A stretch of DNA of 64,000 nt from Oscheius dolichura (taxonomy: Eukaryota; Nematoda; Chromadorea; Rhabditida; Rhabditidae), in NCBI GenBank assembly GCA_932521035.1, contig OW051494.1, positions 482,001 to 546,000 of the forward strand, in the 5' to 3' direction. Shown in pieces: positions 31,105 to 43,132 of this stretch (position 1 is the stretch's first letter; the number at the start of each line of letters is the position of its first letter). The position numbers and the translations under genes are program-made. The notes beneath the pieces are model-generated. The model searched no databases, was not told the origin of the DNA, and saw only the letters and a program-made list of their open reading frames with translations.

Positions 31105-31740
31105 AGCAACGAAAATAACAAGAGAAGCTTAATAAAAAATTTGCTCTGTTGATTCACATCTCTCTTTTCTCTGTTTAGATTTTATTTTTTTCTCTTTTTG
31201 TCTCTCTGAAGAATTGCATTTGTTTCGTGGGTGATCGGCTCTACCTAAGAATTGCCATTGGACGCTTTGACCGTTTTTATTTTAATCATTGGACGGTAAA
31301 ACTAGCATGTAAGCAATATTTTATAATCGTTAAAGAAAGAAAATTGATGAAAAATGAGCCTAATTAGTATATTCCAAGTCGTTTGCGCTTTTCGTCATTA
31401 TTTCATTTTCATTGTTCGTTGCATTGCTTTCTCTTGCTGTTTTGTCTTTTCTATTTTGTATTCTATTATTTCTAATTATTTTTAAAAAGTGGAATACGAA
31501 AAAGCGGCGGTGGTTAGGTTCCCCCGGCATACAAAAAGCGGAAGGAGTTGATCGAGCGAAAGGAGAGCAATATTGGGGTGCCCCACCGGACAAAAACCGA
31601 GCAATAATGAGTGGAATGAGCAAAAAATGACCAATATCAATACAGAAAACCGGACAAAAGTAGAGCAATATAAACTGGAAAAGCCCAATCAGTTTTACCT
31701 AACCACCGCCTCTTTTAAGAGAAAAAAAAGAGTTTGGTGG
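31105..31740. other. Gap, no gene seen
   Basis: AT-rich; short frames only. Confidence 0.45.
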
Positions 31741-32487
31741 TTAAATATGGCCGCTGAATGATTTCGTCCAGATTTATATCATCCTACTTCCCTATTATAC
31801 AATTGTCACCTACATCGGACTGGCAACTGATGAAGAGGCGAGAATTCTCATTTTAAAGGTTTGATTCTCAGTTTCTACAGTAGGAAATGGTTTCAGTTGG
31901 ATCCGGGGCATGCGTTCCCTGCCGCGGTGACGTGCTGGTGGCGCCTTCAACTTCACATCCCAAATCTTGGATTCCAATAGAATTTTAAAGGATAAAGCCA
32001 GTAGTAGTCGTACAGCCGCACTACACAAGGAAGCAATCGTCGCCCTAATTACCCAGGTAACATTTTGGATTGTTATTTATCGTTTCGGGAACCACCAACC
32101 TCTCAAATAGCCAAAATTCTGTTTTAGCTGTGCCTAATGGAAGGAGTCAGCTTCCTAACCGGCATTATTATGGGCATACTACATTTTATAAGTCTTGGAA
32201 ATGGAACCTTCGATAGACATGGATTTTGGGATACCATAACCGTCATCAATGTCTGTCTCCATTCTCTAAAATCCGTAAATTGTAGCCTGGCTATCCTTTT
32301 GGTCCATAAACCATACAGGTCAGTTGACTACCGTAAGACTCGGATGAATTGCGCCAATAACATCCATAAGTAGCCTACAGTAACCTTTATATTCTAAAAT
32401 GTTCAGGCTCGTCGTGAAGAAGATGTTCAGGAAGGAAGAAACGGAAGTCATTATGGTCTCGAACGCTTCCAGCGACCGTAACATCTG
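31741..32487 (+). pseudogene. 7TM chemoreceptor pseudogene (5'-truncated)
   Basis: It resembles exons 3-6 of the adjacent receptors, starting in the middle of exon 3 (YIVTYIGLATDEEARI-like). The next exon has a deletion that removes the FSDQAYIWALG segment and shifts the frame before ILK...SSRTAALHKEA. Later exons (LMEGVSFLTGIIMG, CSLAILLVHKPYR, final VVKKMF) remain readable. The N-terminal exons are absent. Confidence 0.8.
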
Positions 32488-32650
32488 AGCGTAACCCGAT
32501 CAAATGATCACTTGACCTTCGATGCAGCTGTCTTGTGATCTTTCATTTAACTAATGACAAAACGCCCTTCAATCTATCATGTAGTCCAATAAATTGAACC
32601 AGGTGAAAGTCCTGTTCTTCCCAGTTGTACCCTTGTCTGCCTAGCTAGTC

Positions 32651-33942
32651 ATGCTCAAAGAGGAAGCTCTTCCCGCTGGCTATAATATCATCTCCATCCT
32701 CTCCACTCTTCTTCTCATTTTCATACTCTATATTCTCTTCTCTAAAACCCCCAAGGCAATGAATACATATCGATGGTTCTTGGTTAATATTCAAGTATGT
32801 TTGGATCTGTAGCAATTTAAAGAAAGGGAATAGATCAGCGTCTACGTCGAATGCACCTACTGGGCAGTCTTCATGGCCCCCATTTCGGAAGTCTATCCCA
32901 TTCCTCATATCTATTCCACCGGCTTATGGTATAAGATATTTGGGACGTCTGTTAAAATCCTCTTTGTTAGTTTGTGCCTTCCTCGAACGCGATTTCTAGA
33001 TTAAAATGATGATTGCCTCCTTTTTTTAGACAATTGAGACCTTCCTCCACTGCCTGGCAATTGCCAGCCTCCTTCTGACCATCGGCCATCGCTTCAGGCA
33101 TCTCTGCGCCCTTGAGACTAGTCGTTACTATCGAGATATGGTCAAACACGGTCTACGAAACGATGTAATTGGTAATTATTTCGCGTATCTTCCCTTTTTC
33201 ACATATATCACCTACATAGGCCTTGCGACGGATGAAGAGACAAGGATTATCATTTTAAAGGTTTATTTGCTATTTTTACAGTACGATATAATGGTTTAGT
33301 TAGATCCGGGGCATGCCTTCCCCGCCGCTGTGGCGACTTTCAGCGACCAGGCATATATCTGGGCATTAGGGTTGATAGTCAGCGCTGTTGGGGGCTTCAT
33401 CCTGTTTATTGCGACTGTCTACGATTCTGATAGAATATTGAGGACAAGAGCGCAGAGCAGTCGGACAGCTGCTCTCCACAAGCAGGCAATTATTGCCTTG
33501 ATTATGCAGGTAACTTTTCAGATTGCCATTTTGGTCGTTGTGAGACCATTGGGACTAAGCCCGGGTCATGCCAAGCTATTTTCTAACGAATGCTCCATTT
33601 TAGATGGCTCTAATGGAAGGAGTCAGCATGATAACGGCCGTTATTATGGGTGTACTTCATTTTACCAGTCGGGAACAAACTTTTGATAGAAACGGGTTTT
33701 GGGACACATTACTCGCAGGGACTACCTGCCTTCATTCTCTAAAATCAATAAACTGCAGTCTGGCTATCGTTTTGGTTCATCAGCCATACAGGTTTGTTGA
33801 TTACTGTATTCCCGGAACAGCTTACAATATCTCTTATTGATGAATTTTGCAATTTTACAGACTAGCCGTGAAGAAGATGTTCTGGAAAGAAGAAACGGAA
33901 GTGGCTGTGGTCTCGAACGGTTCCAGTAACCCCACCGATTGA
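32651..33942 (+). CDS. 7TM chemoreceptor 1 (Srh/Str-like)
   Basis: Six exons (32651-32794, 32834-32965, 33030-33260, 33300-33509, 33604-33791, 33861-33942) close in phase to 328 residues. Seven hydrophobic segments are visible, the first being ISILSTLLLIFILYILF, followed by the intracellular TPKAMNTYRW. Signature pieces are YIGLATDEETRI, SSRTAALHKQAIIALI before TM6, and CSLAIVLVHQPYR at TM7. The layout fits the nematode Srh/Str superfamily of chemosensory GPCRs; the exact family cannot be fixed by eye. It heads a tandem array. Confidence 0.85.
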
Positions 33943-34106
33943 TCGTAACCCGATCAAATGATCACTTGACCTTCGATGCAGCTGTCTTGCCGTGATCTTC
34001 CATTTGACTAATCAAAAAACGCTCGTTAACCATTCATGTAGTCCAATAAATTGAATCAGGTGAAAGTCCTGTTCTCCCCAGTTGTACCCTTGTCTTCCCT
34101 TTAGTC

Positions 34107-35379
34107 ATGCTCAAAGAGGACGTTATTCCCGCTGGCTATAATATCATCTCCATCCTCTCCACCCTTTTTCTCTTTTTCATATTATATATCTTGTTATATA
34201 AAACACCAAATCAAATGAAAATATATCGATGGCTCCTGGTTAATATTCAAGTTTGATCGGATTCATAACAATTAAAAAATAGAGAATAGATCTCCGCCTA
34301 CGTGGAATGCATGTACTGGGCGTTGTTGATGGCCCCCATCTCGGAAGTCTATCCAATTCCTCATATCTACTGTACCGGGCAGTTGTATACGTTGCTTGGA
34401 ACGTCGGGAAAGATCCTCTTTGTCAGTTTTGTCTTCTAGATAAAATGCTGCTCTCCTTTTTCAGTCAATAGAGACATTTCTCCACAGCATCTTAACTGGT
34501 AGCCTCGCCCTGTCTATTGGCTATCGCTACAGACAGCTTTGCACCTTCGAAACTCACCGAATCTATCGTTTCCTCGTCAAAGACGCGGGTCGAGGAGATT
34601 CCATCAATTTCTACATTATCCAGCCAATTCTGTTCACTTATTCCACTTATATCGGACTTCTGACCAATGAGGAGACAAGAGGCCTCATTTTAAAGGTCTG
34701 TTTTTAATTTTTACAGTAGGATATAGTGGTTTAGTTAGATCCGGGACATGCCTTCCCCGCCGCTGTGGCGACTTTCAGCGACCAAGCATATATCTGGGCA
34801 TTAGGGTTGATAGTCAGCTCTGTTGTTGGGGTCTTTTTCTTTTCATTTCTTGTCTACGATTCCGATAGAATATTAAGAACGAAAGCACAGAGCAGTCGGA
34901 CAGCTGCTCTCCACAAGGAGGCAATCATTGCCCTGATTACGCAGGTAACATTTCGGATCGTTGTGGGACCATCAGGAAAGCCTGAACCACGCCAAGCTAT
35001 TTTCTAACGAACATTCAGATGGGTCTAATGGAAGGAGTCAGTATAATAACGGCTGTTATTATGGGTATACTACAATTTACCAGTCGTGGAGGTCAAACCT
35101 TCGATAGAAACGGCTTTTGGGATATCTTGCTCGCCATGACTGTCTGTCTCCACTCCATGAAATCCGTAAACTGCAGTCTGGCTATCCTTTTGGTCCATAA
35201 ACCATACAGGTCAGTTGACTACCGTAAGACTCGGATGAATTGCGCCAATAACATCCATAAGTAGCCTACAGTAACCCTTATATTCTAAAATGTTCAGGCT
35301 CGTTGTGAAGAAGATGTTCTGGAAGGAAGAAACGGAGGTCATTATGGTCTCGAACGCTTCCACCGATCGCATTACCTGA
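34107..35379 (+). CDS. 7TM chemoreceptor 2
   Basis: Same six-exon plan and same splice positions as receptor 1, starting MLKEDVIPAGYNIISILS and ending VVKKMFWKEETEVIMVSN. Exon 3 begins SIETFLHS and ends in TNEETRGLILK; exon 4 contains FSDQAYIWALGLIVSSVVG. No disabling change was seen. The upstream 60 bases (GAAAGTCCTGTTC, GTTGTACCCTTGTCT) are almost identical to those of receptor 1, so the promoter was duplicated with the gene. Confidence 0.85.
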
Positions 35380-35761
35380 CCGTAACCCGACAAAATGATC
35401 ATCTGTATTACTGTAGACTTATTATATGAACTATCAACTCAATGACTCTTCTATTTCGTGCAAGAAACTTGCTTTAAATTAAATAATCTAAAGCATGTGA
35501 AAATGGCGTACTCGCCTTACGTTTGTATGCTTGCATGCCTGTCGGTTATCATCTTAAAACCCCAATTTGGCCATAACTGGCCTACAGTAACCTATGAGAG
35601 AGAATATTGTAACTTTGCCAAAGATCTGTCCAGACCAGTGATCTCTCTCTCTCCCGTTCATCTAGAGAAATCAGAAACCGCCGTATACATACAATTAAAG
35701 AACGCTAAGTACAGGCGAAACTTGGGTTCTCCCCCATTGAACTTTTGTTTTTCTTCCAGTC

Positions 35762-37021
35762 ATGCTCAAACAGGACGCCGTGGTAACCGGCTATGTTGTC
35801 ATCTCCATCCTCTCCACCCTTCTTCTTATTTTCATACTCTATATTTTCTTTCATAAAACACCAAATCAAATGAAAATATATCGATGGCTCCTGGTTAATA
35901 TTCAAGTTTGTTTAGAATCATACCATTTAAAAAAGGGAATAGATCTCCGCCTATGTGGAAGTCATCTACTGGACGGCGTGTATGATCCCCATTTCGGAAG
36001 TCTATCCATTTCCACATATTTATTTTATTGGATTATGGTATAAGGCATTTGGAACATCGGTTAAGACTCTCTTTGTCAGTTTTGTTTAGCAGGTCTGGGC
36101 CAGTAAGGCACATTTTCAGGGGAGGCGTACTAGCTTGGCGCTTTTTCACTGCCTAGTAGCTGCCAGCCTAATGATATGCGTTACTTATCGCTATAAACAG
36201 CTGTGCGCTTTTGAAACTCATTGGTTCTATCGTCTAATGGTCAAAGACGCGGGTCGAACTGATTTCCTCGGTGTCTATATCCTAGTTCCTCTGTGTTTGA
36301 CACCAGCCACCTATATCGGCCTTACAACAGACGAAGAGACGAGAAACCTCATTTCAAAGGTCTGTTTCTCTCTCTTTACAGTAGAAAATGGTTTCAGTTC
36401 GACTCCCAACATATTTTCCCCTCCGCTGTGACGACATTCAGTGATCAAGCATATTGGTGGGCAGGGTTGTTGTTATTATCAGCTGTCGGGGCAATCTTTA
36501 CCGGCATATTTCAAGTCTTTGACTCCGATAGAATATTAAGAACAAAAGCAGCTAGCAGTCGGATAGCTGCTCTCCACAAGGAGGCAATCATCGCCCTCAC
36601 TACTGAGGTAACATTTCGGATTGTCCTTTTGATCGTTCTGGGACCCAGACGTGCCTAATGGAGTCCGTCTCCTCCAGTATTATGGGAGCCATCCATTTTA
36701 TCAGCCAGGGAACGGAGAAATCCTACAATAAAAATGGCTTCTTGGATACGTTCATCGCCGTTGCTGTCTGCTTCTATTCGCTGAAATCTATAACCTGCAG
36801 TCTAGCTATCGTTTTGGTCCACAAACCGTACAGGCCAGTTGATTACTGTAATTCCGGTAGAGACTCCTAGTAGCACACATTTGGCCCATAATTGGCCTAC
36901 AGTAACCCCGCAGAGAAGAATATTGAGAGAATTTTTCAGACTAGTTGTGAGAAACATGTTCTGGAAGCAAGAGACAGAGATCATCATGGCCTCAAACGTT
37001 TCCAGTAACCCAACCGATTAG
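35762..37021 (+). CDS. 7TM chemoreceptor 3, exon 3 start derived from a MITE
   Basis: Six exons (35762-35905, 35943-36074, 36120-36359, 36398-36607, 36649-36833, 36940-37021) close in phase to 330 residues. Exon 3 normally begins SIETFLHC; here the corresponding bases are a MITE family A arm that supplies the acceptor CATTTTCAG and codes GRRTSLALF before the conserved HCL. The net change is plus three residues with frame kept. The last intron starts GC rather than GT (CAG|GCCAGT). The rest (FSDQAYWWAG, SSRIAALHKEA, CSLAIVLVHKPYR) is intact. Confidence 0.8.
36088..36147. mobile_element. MITE family A arm, exonised
   Basis: About 57 bases match one MITE arm (TCTGGGCCAGTAAGGC ... TTGGCGCTTTTTC). 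The central and right parts are missing. It spans the 3' end of intron 2 and the first codons of exon 3 of receptor 3. Confidence 0.85.
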
Positions 37022-37383
37022 CATTTGACTCTCCCCAGCATCTTGTGGTTTTTAAGCCTTGTAGAGTTTAAAATTATGTTATAAACTTTTTATTATAGTC
37101 TTTTATAAAAAAATAGGGCTACCGTAATGGGTCGTAAAATCTTCCGCGCGGGAATTTTTGATCAAGAGTGATCGAAATTTTCCATTTCTGTCGATTTTTG
37201 GTCCCTAAGAGACAAATGTACAATAACCCTAATTTTTGGAATCTATTGAACGCTGTAGTCTGTGCCTACTCTGACAGCAGCCCCGCTCCCCCTTGAAATG
37301 CCATCAAATCATCAGGAACAGGTGAAATTGATGAAAGGAAAAATTTGACGTTTTGTTTTTCTGTTCTTACACTCCTTCGAGAT

Positions 37384-38843
37384 ATGTCCAAAGAAGACGC
37401 CATCCTCATCGCCGATGCCGCCATACTCATCCTCTCCACTCTTCTTCTCATTTTCATACTCTATATTCTCTTCTCTAAAAGCCCCAAGGCAATGAAAACG
37501 TATAGATGGCTCCTGGTTAATATTCAAGTTTGTTTGGATCCATACAATTTAAAAGGAAGAGAATAGATCTCCGCCTATGCGACATGTGTCTATTGGACAA
37601 TCTTCATGACACCAATCTCTGAAGCTTACCCAGTTCCTCATATCTATTTCATCGGTTTGATGCATAAATGGTTTGGAATGCCCGTCAAAGCCATCTTTGT
37701 CAGTTTCCCTACAAACCCGGGTCGGTCCTTAATAATCCGATCCGCGCACCCGTAAAGTCTCGGCAGGAGGATCATCTTTATTCCAAACAGTTACAAAACT
37801 GTCTCGCCTTTATACCTTTATCCTACCGAGAGTTTACGGGTGCTGAAGATCGGACTATTGAGAGTCGAGCCTCTAATTCCCTCTCAATAAGATACGGTAA
37901 TCCCATTTCAGGCACTTGAGTCATGTCTTCACTGCATTATGACTGGCAGTCTCGCCATTTGTATTAGCTATCGCTACCGGCAGTTGGCCGTCTTCGAAAC
38001 CCATCGGCTCTATCGTTTAATAGTCAAAGACGCGGGTCGAGGAGATTTCGCCGGGTTCTATATTCTCAGTCCCATTTTACTTACATATCTCACTTATATC
38101 GGCCTAACGACGGACGAGGAGGCAAGAATTCTCATTTTAAAAGTCTGATTCTCATTCCTACAGTAAGATATAGCGGTTTAGTTAGATCCGGAACATATCC
38201 TCCCCTCTGCTGTTACGGCATTCAGCGATCTAGCCTATCTATGGGCCCTGTCGTTATTAATGTCCGTAGTTGGTGGCTTTTTTGCCTTCTCATTTCTTGT
38301 CTACGACTCCAATAGAATATTAAAAGAATATGCGAGCAGCAGTCGGACAGCTGCTCTCCACAAGGAGGCAATCGTCGCCCTAATTACTCAGGTAACATAT
38401 CGTACTGTTATATTTGTCGCTGTGGGACCCTAGGCTATTTTATAGTCGAAATAGACAATTTCAGATGGCTCTAATGGAAGGAGTCAGCATGATTACTGCC
38501 GTCATTATGGGAACCCTGAATTTTATGACGAGGGGCGGCCAGACCTTTAGTAAAAGCGGGATGTTGGATACTTTCCTCGCTGTCGCCCTCTGTTTCCATT
38601 CTTTAAAATCAATCAGTTGCAGCCTGGCTATAATTTTAGTCCATAAACCATACAGGTCAGTTGATTACTGTAAGATTGGGCTAGATTTCCCTTTGAGACC
38701 CAATTTCGCACATAATTGGCCTACAGTAACCCTTATAAGAATACAGCTTAAAATTTTACAGGCTCGTTGTGAAGAAAATGTTCTGGAAGGAAGAAACGGA
38801 AGTCATAATTATCTCGAACGCTTCCAATGATCAGCCTACTTGA
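37384..38843 (+). CDS. 7TM chemoreceptor 4
   Basis: Same gene plan. It starts MSKEDAILIADAAILILSTL, with ISAYATCVYWTIF in exon 2; exon 3 begins ALESCLHC (about 37913) after an enlarged intron holding a MITE of a second family; exon 4 contains FSDLAYLWALSLLMSVVGG, exon 5 GVSMITAVIMGTLNF and CSLAIILVHKPYR; the last exon ends SNDQPT. No disabling change was found. Confidence 0.85.
37722..37862. mobile_element. MITE family C, copy 1
   Basis: Inverted ends CGCACCCGTAAAGTCTCGGC and its counterpart ACCGAGAGTTTACGGGTGC, with an ACAGTTACAAAACTG core. A related copy lies at about 58735-58865. It is inserted in an intron of receptor 4. Confidence 0.7.
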
Positions 38844-38989
38844 CCACACCTCCCCTATTTTCGAGTGAAAAATACAGTAGTCACCCCATTTTTATTAATG
38901 TTTTTTTTTCGGCTGGTCAGGCCTTTTCTTTCTGCTCGTCGTCGTATTTTCTAGCCGTTACTATTTCCCAAATATTTGGTAAGGATGGA

Positions 38990-40024
38990 TTACTTCTTCC
39001 CGGAGCAGAGTCCACAACTGGCGCCACAGTAGCTGGCCTTCTGGGCGCTGGAATAGAAAGTTGAACTGCAGAAGCCATTGGCTACCCAGTTGGCACAGCT
39101 AAAAGATTCCCATATCAATAGATTCTCGAAGGGAAAAGGTTCTCACTTTGTGTTGGTATCGCCGCAGGTGGTAGAACTTCCACTGCTGCTGACAGTGGTA
39201 GCCGATGAGCAGAGTCCGCAGGTTCTTTGACAATTGGCAGCCACGAAGCTCGTCAGCGCAGAATTGGAACAGATCGTAGGCTGGGTAGAGCAATCAGGAG
39301 CAACATCCACGCATCCTCCAAGCTCACAGAATCCACAGGCACTGGGACAGTTGGTAGCGATGAGACTTCTCCACTGGGTACTTTGACACATATCCGATGT
39401 GATCGTGGAACAGTCGATTGTTGGGTCTAAAAAGACCATTTTTATCTTTGGAAGGCTAAAATATGCATAAATCTAGTTGAGCATTGGGTTACTGTAGCCG
39501 CTAAGGGAAAATAGTGGGCAGCTGCCGAGTTTTTACGGGTACGCGCGCAAAAGTGGCGCCCCATGATTTGAGATGGTTTTCCCCCATTTTTACCGTCATT
39601 TAAATGGATTTCAACCTTCCTACGGTATTCCCCTTCACACTTACTAGGAGCATTAGGGCAGTTATAAGCCGGTGTCATGCAACAGTAGCCACAACTTGAA
39701 GGACACTCGGCGATGGCGGCGTTCTGGACATCGGCACTGGGAGTTGCTGGAGTGGGAGTCGTCACAGCGTAACAACCAGCAGAACGGTTTCCAAAAGCCA
39801 TTCCCGGAGTAATTACTGTGGTAATAGCGAAGAGTTGAGTACAAGCGGCGGTGGAAATGGTATCACTGCATACTGTAGCAGTGGGAGAGAAGACGAAGGT
39901 TCCTTGGGTGGAGTCCTGAAAAGAATTTTACCTATTTCTGGTTATTAGGACTTACAAAAGAGGTACAGTTGGCATCCTGGGCGGAAACAAGTCCAGCAGT
40001 TACCAAATAGAGGAGGAGTATCAT
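38990..40024 (-). CDS. Secreted protein with three ShKT domains
   Basis: The first exon encodes the signal peptide MILLLYLVTAGLVSA. Next comes a region with CSDTISTAACTQLF, a Thr/Pro stretch and CPSSCGYCCMTP. Another exon carries two ShKT modules (from DPTIDCSTITSDMC, ending CPSACGFC and CQRTCGLC). A final exon (38990-39100) carries a third (CANWVANGFCS ... CGASCGLCSGKK). It is the same family as the genes at 3545-4655 and 50007-51054. Secreted; role unknown, plausibly cuticle or extracellular matrix. Confidence 0.8.
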
Positions 40025-40769
40025 GGTGAAGTATAGGATAAGGAGGGGAACATTCCGATCCTTTAAATAGGAAAAACCGGGAAGAGACAGGTGCAGCTGG
40101 TAAAATATGGTGTCCTAATATTGAAAAGAAATCCAACTGATGCTGATTCCTGTTGCTGAAGGAGCTAAAATTAAGTAAATAATGAATCATTATGGCCTGG
40201 TGGCGAACTTGGTGGCTTCACGGGGGGATTAGTGCTCTTTGTCCTGGGCGGAAATGATTTTTGCTTCCAAATAGAGGACTAGGTGCTGATTTTTTCCGCT
40301 TTCTTCCTGGTTTATAATTATCCATGTCCTCTTGTTCAGCTCGACGAGATCTGTCCATCGACATATCGCCCGTCCGTGGATTACTTGGCTTTTATTCCTT
40401 AGCCCCCGAACAAGGCGGGGAAGAGATTTCGAAAATTCAAATCTTCCATTTCTCTTTCTCGCCTAGGATTCGGTGCATAGGAAGAGCACCGGCAACGAGA
40501 CATGGTTCATCTTGACCAGCTTGATGAGCTCAAATGAGTTGTACATCGGTAAATATGCAGGATTTCATCCCATGGTGCACCTACTGAATTTTTAAAGGAG
40601 CCGGGTGATGAATCTGCAGCGAAGTGATGCCGTTCACCCGGAGGTCATTATGGTCTCTAAAACTTCTAACGATCGAAATATATGACCGTACCCCAATAAA
40701 AATAAATATAAACTTCCAATTTGCCCCCATATTAAGCCAAAAAGATTAAACAGGCTTCATTTCCTACCA
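40025..40769. other. Gap with repeat family B and a receptor relic
   Basis: About 40345-40480 matches, inverted, the repeat at 13.6 and 52.1 kb. At 40640-40685 the sequence EVIMVSKTSNDRNI followed by a stop matches the last exon of the chemoreceptors, a leftover 3' fragment. Confidence 0.55.
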
Positions 40770-43132
40770 ATGGGTTTTCTCCTTTCTACCCTTTCCACTC
40801 GTCGGATGCGGTTGATTATCGTCTTTCTTCTTCTGTCTGTGGTAGGCACTTTTCTCCTATTTTTTTTCCACAAATTATTACCGATTCAGGCACCTGCCAC
40901 GGCTGGAGAGACCGGCGTTTGGAATAGTTCTTGGAATTTGTGGAAAAAGCTTGTTTCTGATCATGGTCAAAGAGAGGATAGAGCCGTCGTCGAGGCAGGG
41001 AGTCGGCGCCTGAGAGCGCCAGCATTTTGTCAGTTTTAGTTCTAATTTTTGAAGGGTCCCGACGCGAAACAAAGTATTGTACTTTGGTCAAGGGTTATTG
41101 TACTTTTTGCGCTTCAAAACGCGTCCCAAATCGGCCCGGCAGCAGCCACCGTCTTATGCGCTACAGTAACCCAACGGATCTTCCGATTTCTCCCCAAAAA
41201 ACAAGAAATATAGTATATTTTCCAGGCGAGAGTTTGAAAGATGAAACGGTCGAGGCGGTAATAGCTGGCGGCTGTGACAAGCTCTCTTCCAGTCAGGGCT
41301 ACACCCTCCAAGTGAAGGAAACCATCAACCAGATCAAATGGGATGCCTTTATTTCCAAAGTGGTAGAAATCCGCGTGGATATTGAAATCAGCAACAATCT
41401 GATTACAAAATTGGATTTTTCAAATGTTACAACTTTTGATAGTAAAAGTAAGCTGCCCTAATCAACTTATCTTATGCTATTTCCTTTCAGGTGTAAAAAT
41501 TATGAATTGTGATAGCCTGACAAAGGTTTCGTTCTCATCCAATTGTGCAATAACGAGGCTGGAAATTCGAGGAAATAAACAGTTGGAAGAGATTGAAGAT
41601 CCGGATAGGCTCCCTAACGTAACCACCATAGTTATCCGTTTTAATCCTCTTCTACCGGCATTTTTCGTCAATCAACAGCGGCTATATCGTAAAGGGACAA
41701 ATGACGAGATTCAACTATTTGGAGGTAAGTAGATCGATCGGTTCCGGAAATCCGCAGATTCTTTGGTAGGGCGGCACACCAGGTCCGGGCCAGTAAGGCG
41801 CATTTTTGGGGGAAGCGTGCCGCCAGGTTTCGGTGCAATAGGTCTATAATCTTTGGCATACTGTAATTGGTATATTGGGGCACGGAAAAGGCGCAAAGGC
41901 GGCATGCTTCCCCCGAGAATGTGCCTTACTGGCCCGGACTTGGTTTACACGCCTATCAAATTACCAAGCACAAGTTTACAGCCATCCAGATGAATAAATT
42001 TGGCTAGATCTACAGTATTTTTCTGTTCCAAAACTCGATTTTCAGAATGTACATTTCCCCAGAACGTCTCTAAATTGAGTGATCTGAATGGCTGTAAACT
42101 TGTGCTTGGTAATTTGATCTTTGCTCCCGGAGCTACCCGCCCACCTGAAAAAGGAACTCACCTGTCCTTGGTCGAGGGTGACGTCGAGCTGGCGGACATT
42201 CCCCTGGCGGAGCTCGGCTTCTTGAAGGGAACACTCGTCACCGGTACAATTAGTAAGTCCTATAGACTAGAAACTAAAAAATTTGAACTTTAGAAAGTGA
42301 AAATTGTGAGGTTGGGCTTCTTTTTGGAGAGCTGGTACAGCTCCCTGCTGGATGTGGGACAGTGACGACAACGACGACGGTATCTTCTTCCACCGTGACG
42401 GGGCCTGAGGATGATTACGAAGATATTGATCCTCCTACTTCTACGGCAGCTAGGGCCAAACCTTCGAGGAGCAAACCAAGCGGAGGAGGAAATGGCAGCG
42501 ACGATGGCAGTTCAAGGTGAGCAGAACTTTCAATAGGGCGGCAAACCAGACCCGGGCCAGTAAGGCGCATTCTCGGGGCAGGCGCGGCACCTTTGCGCTT
42601 TTTCGGTGCAATAAAATATACGAATATACGAATTACAGTATGCCAAAGATTATAGATCTATTGCACTGAAAAAGCGCGCGCTTTCCCCGAAAATGCACCT
42701 TACTGGCCCGGACCTGGTTCTAGGAGATGGTACCTTTTTTTCAGTTTCTCGAAGCTCCAACTAGCCTTAATAGGATTGGCCGTACTGGGAGTGGTTGCCG
42801 TTATCGTGCTCATCATCTATTATCTCTGCTGTAAGAAGAAGCCGACGCTGCTGCCTCCCAACCCGGCACAGAAGGCTATTGAAAATGAGATGGGCGTCAT
42901 TAACCGACAACTGGATGATTATGAAAAGAAGAGGAGAGATGGCATCTCAGGACTTGGAAATCCTTTCGGCTGGGAGGCGTTGGAGGATTCCCCAGAGGAT
43001 ACGGATATGTACGAAGATGAGCGGCCGCCACCCAGCCAGGCACAATCTCCGGCACTGACTTCACGGCAATGGCAGAAAGGGAAGAACCACGCCGCTATGC
43101 CTGGAATGGAGAAAGAAGGCGCGTCATTATAG
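40770..43132 (+). CDS. Single-pass membrane protein with receptor L-domain-like ectodomain
   Basis: Seven exons (40770-40841, 40890-41028, 41226-41447, 41491-41724, 42046-42252, 42294-42516, 42745-43132) close in phase to 494 residues. The N-terminal hydrophobic MRLIIVFLLLSV is the signal. The ectodomain has beta-helix-like L-domain features (GGCDKLSS, IRVDIEISNN, KIMNCDSLTKVSF, LEIRGNKQLEEIEDP), then a Cys-containing region and a Thr/Ser/Gly stalk. LIGLAVLGVVAVIVLIIYYL is the membrane span, before CCKKKPT and a tail of about 105 residues rich in acidic and Pro residues. It recalls nematode irld-type proteins (insulin/EGF-receptor L domains) without a kinase. Two introns hold MITEs. Confidence 0.75.
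41769..41954. mobile_element. MITE family A, copy 10
   Basis: In intron 4 of the L-domain gene; ends GGGCGGCACACCAGGTCCGG and GGCCCGGACTTGGTTTACAC. Confidence 0.85.
42536..42720. mobile_element. MITE family A, copy 11
   Basis: In intron 6 of the L-domain gene, orientation opposite to copy 10 as judged by the TTACAGTATGCC core. Confidence 0.85.
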
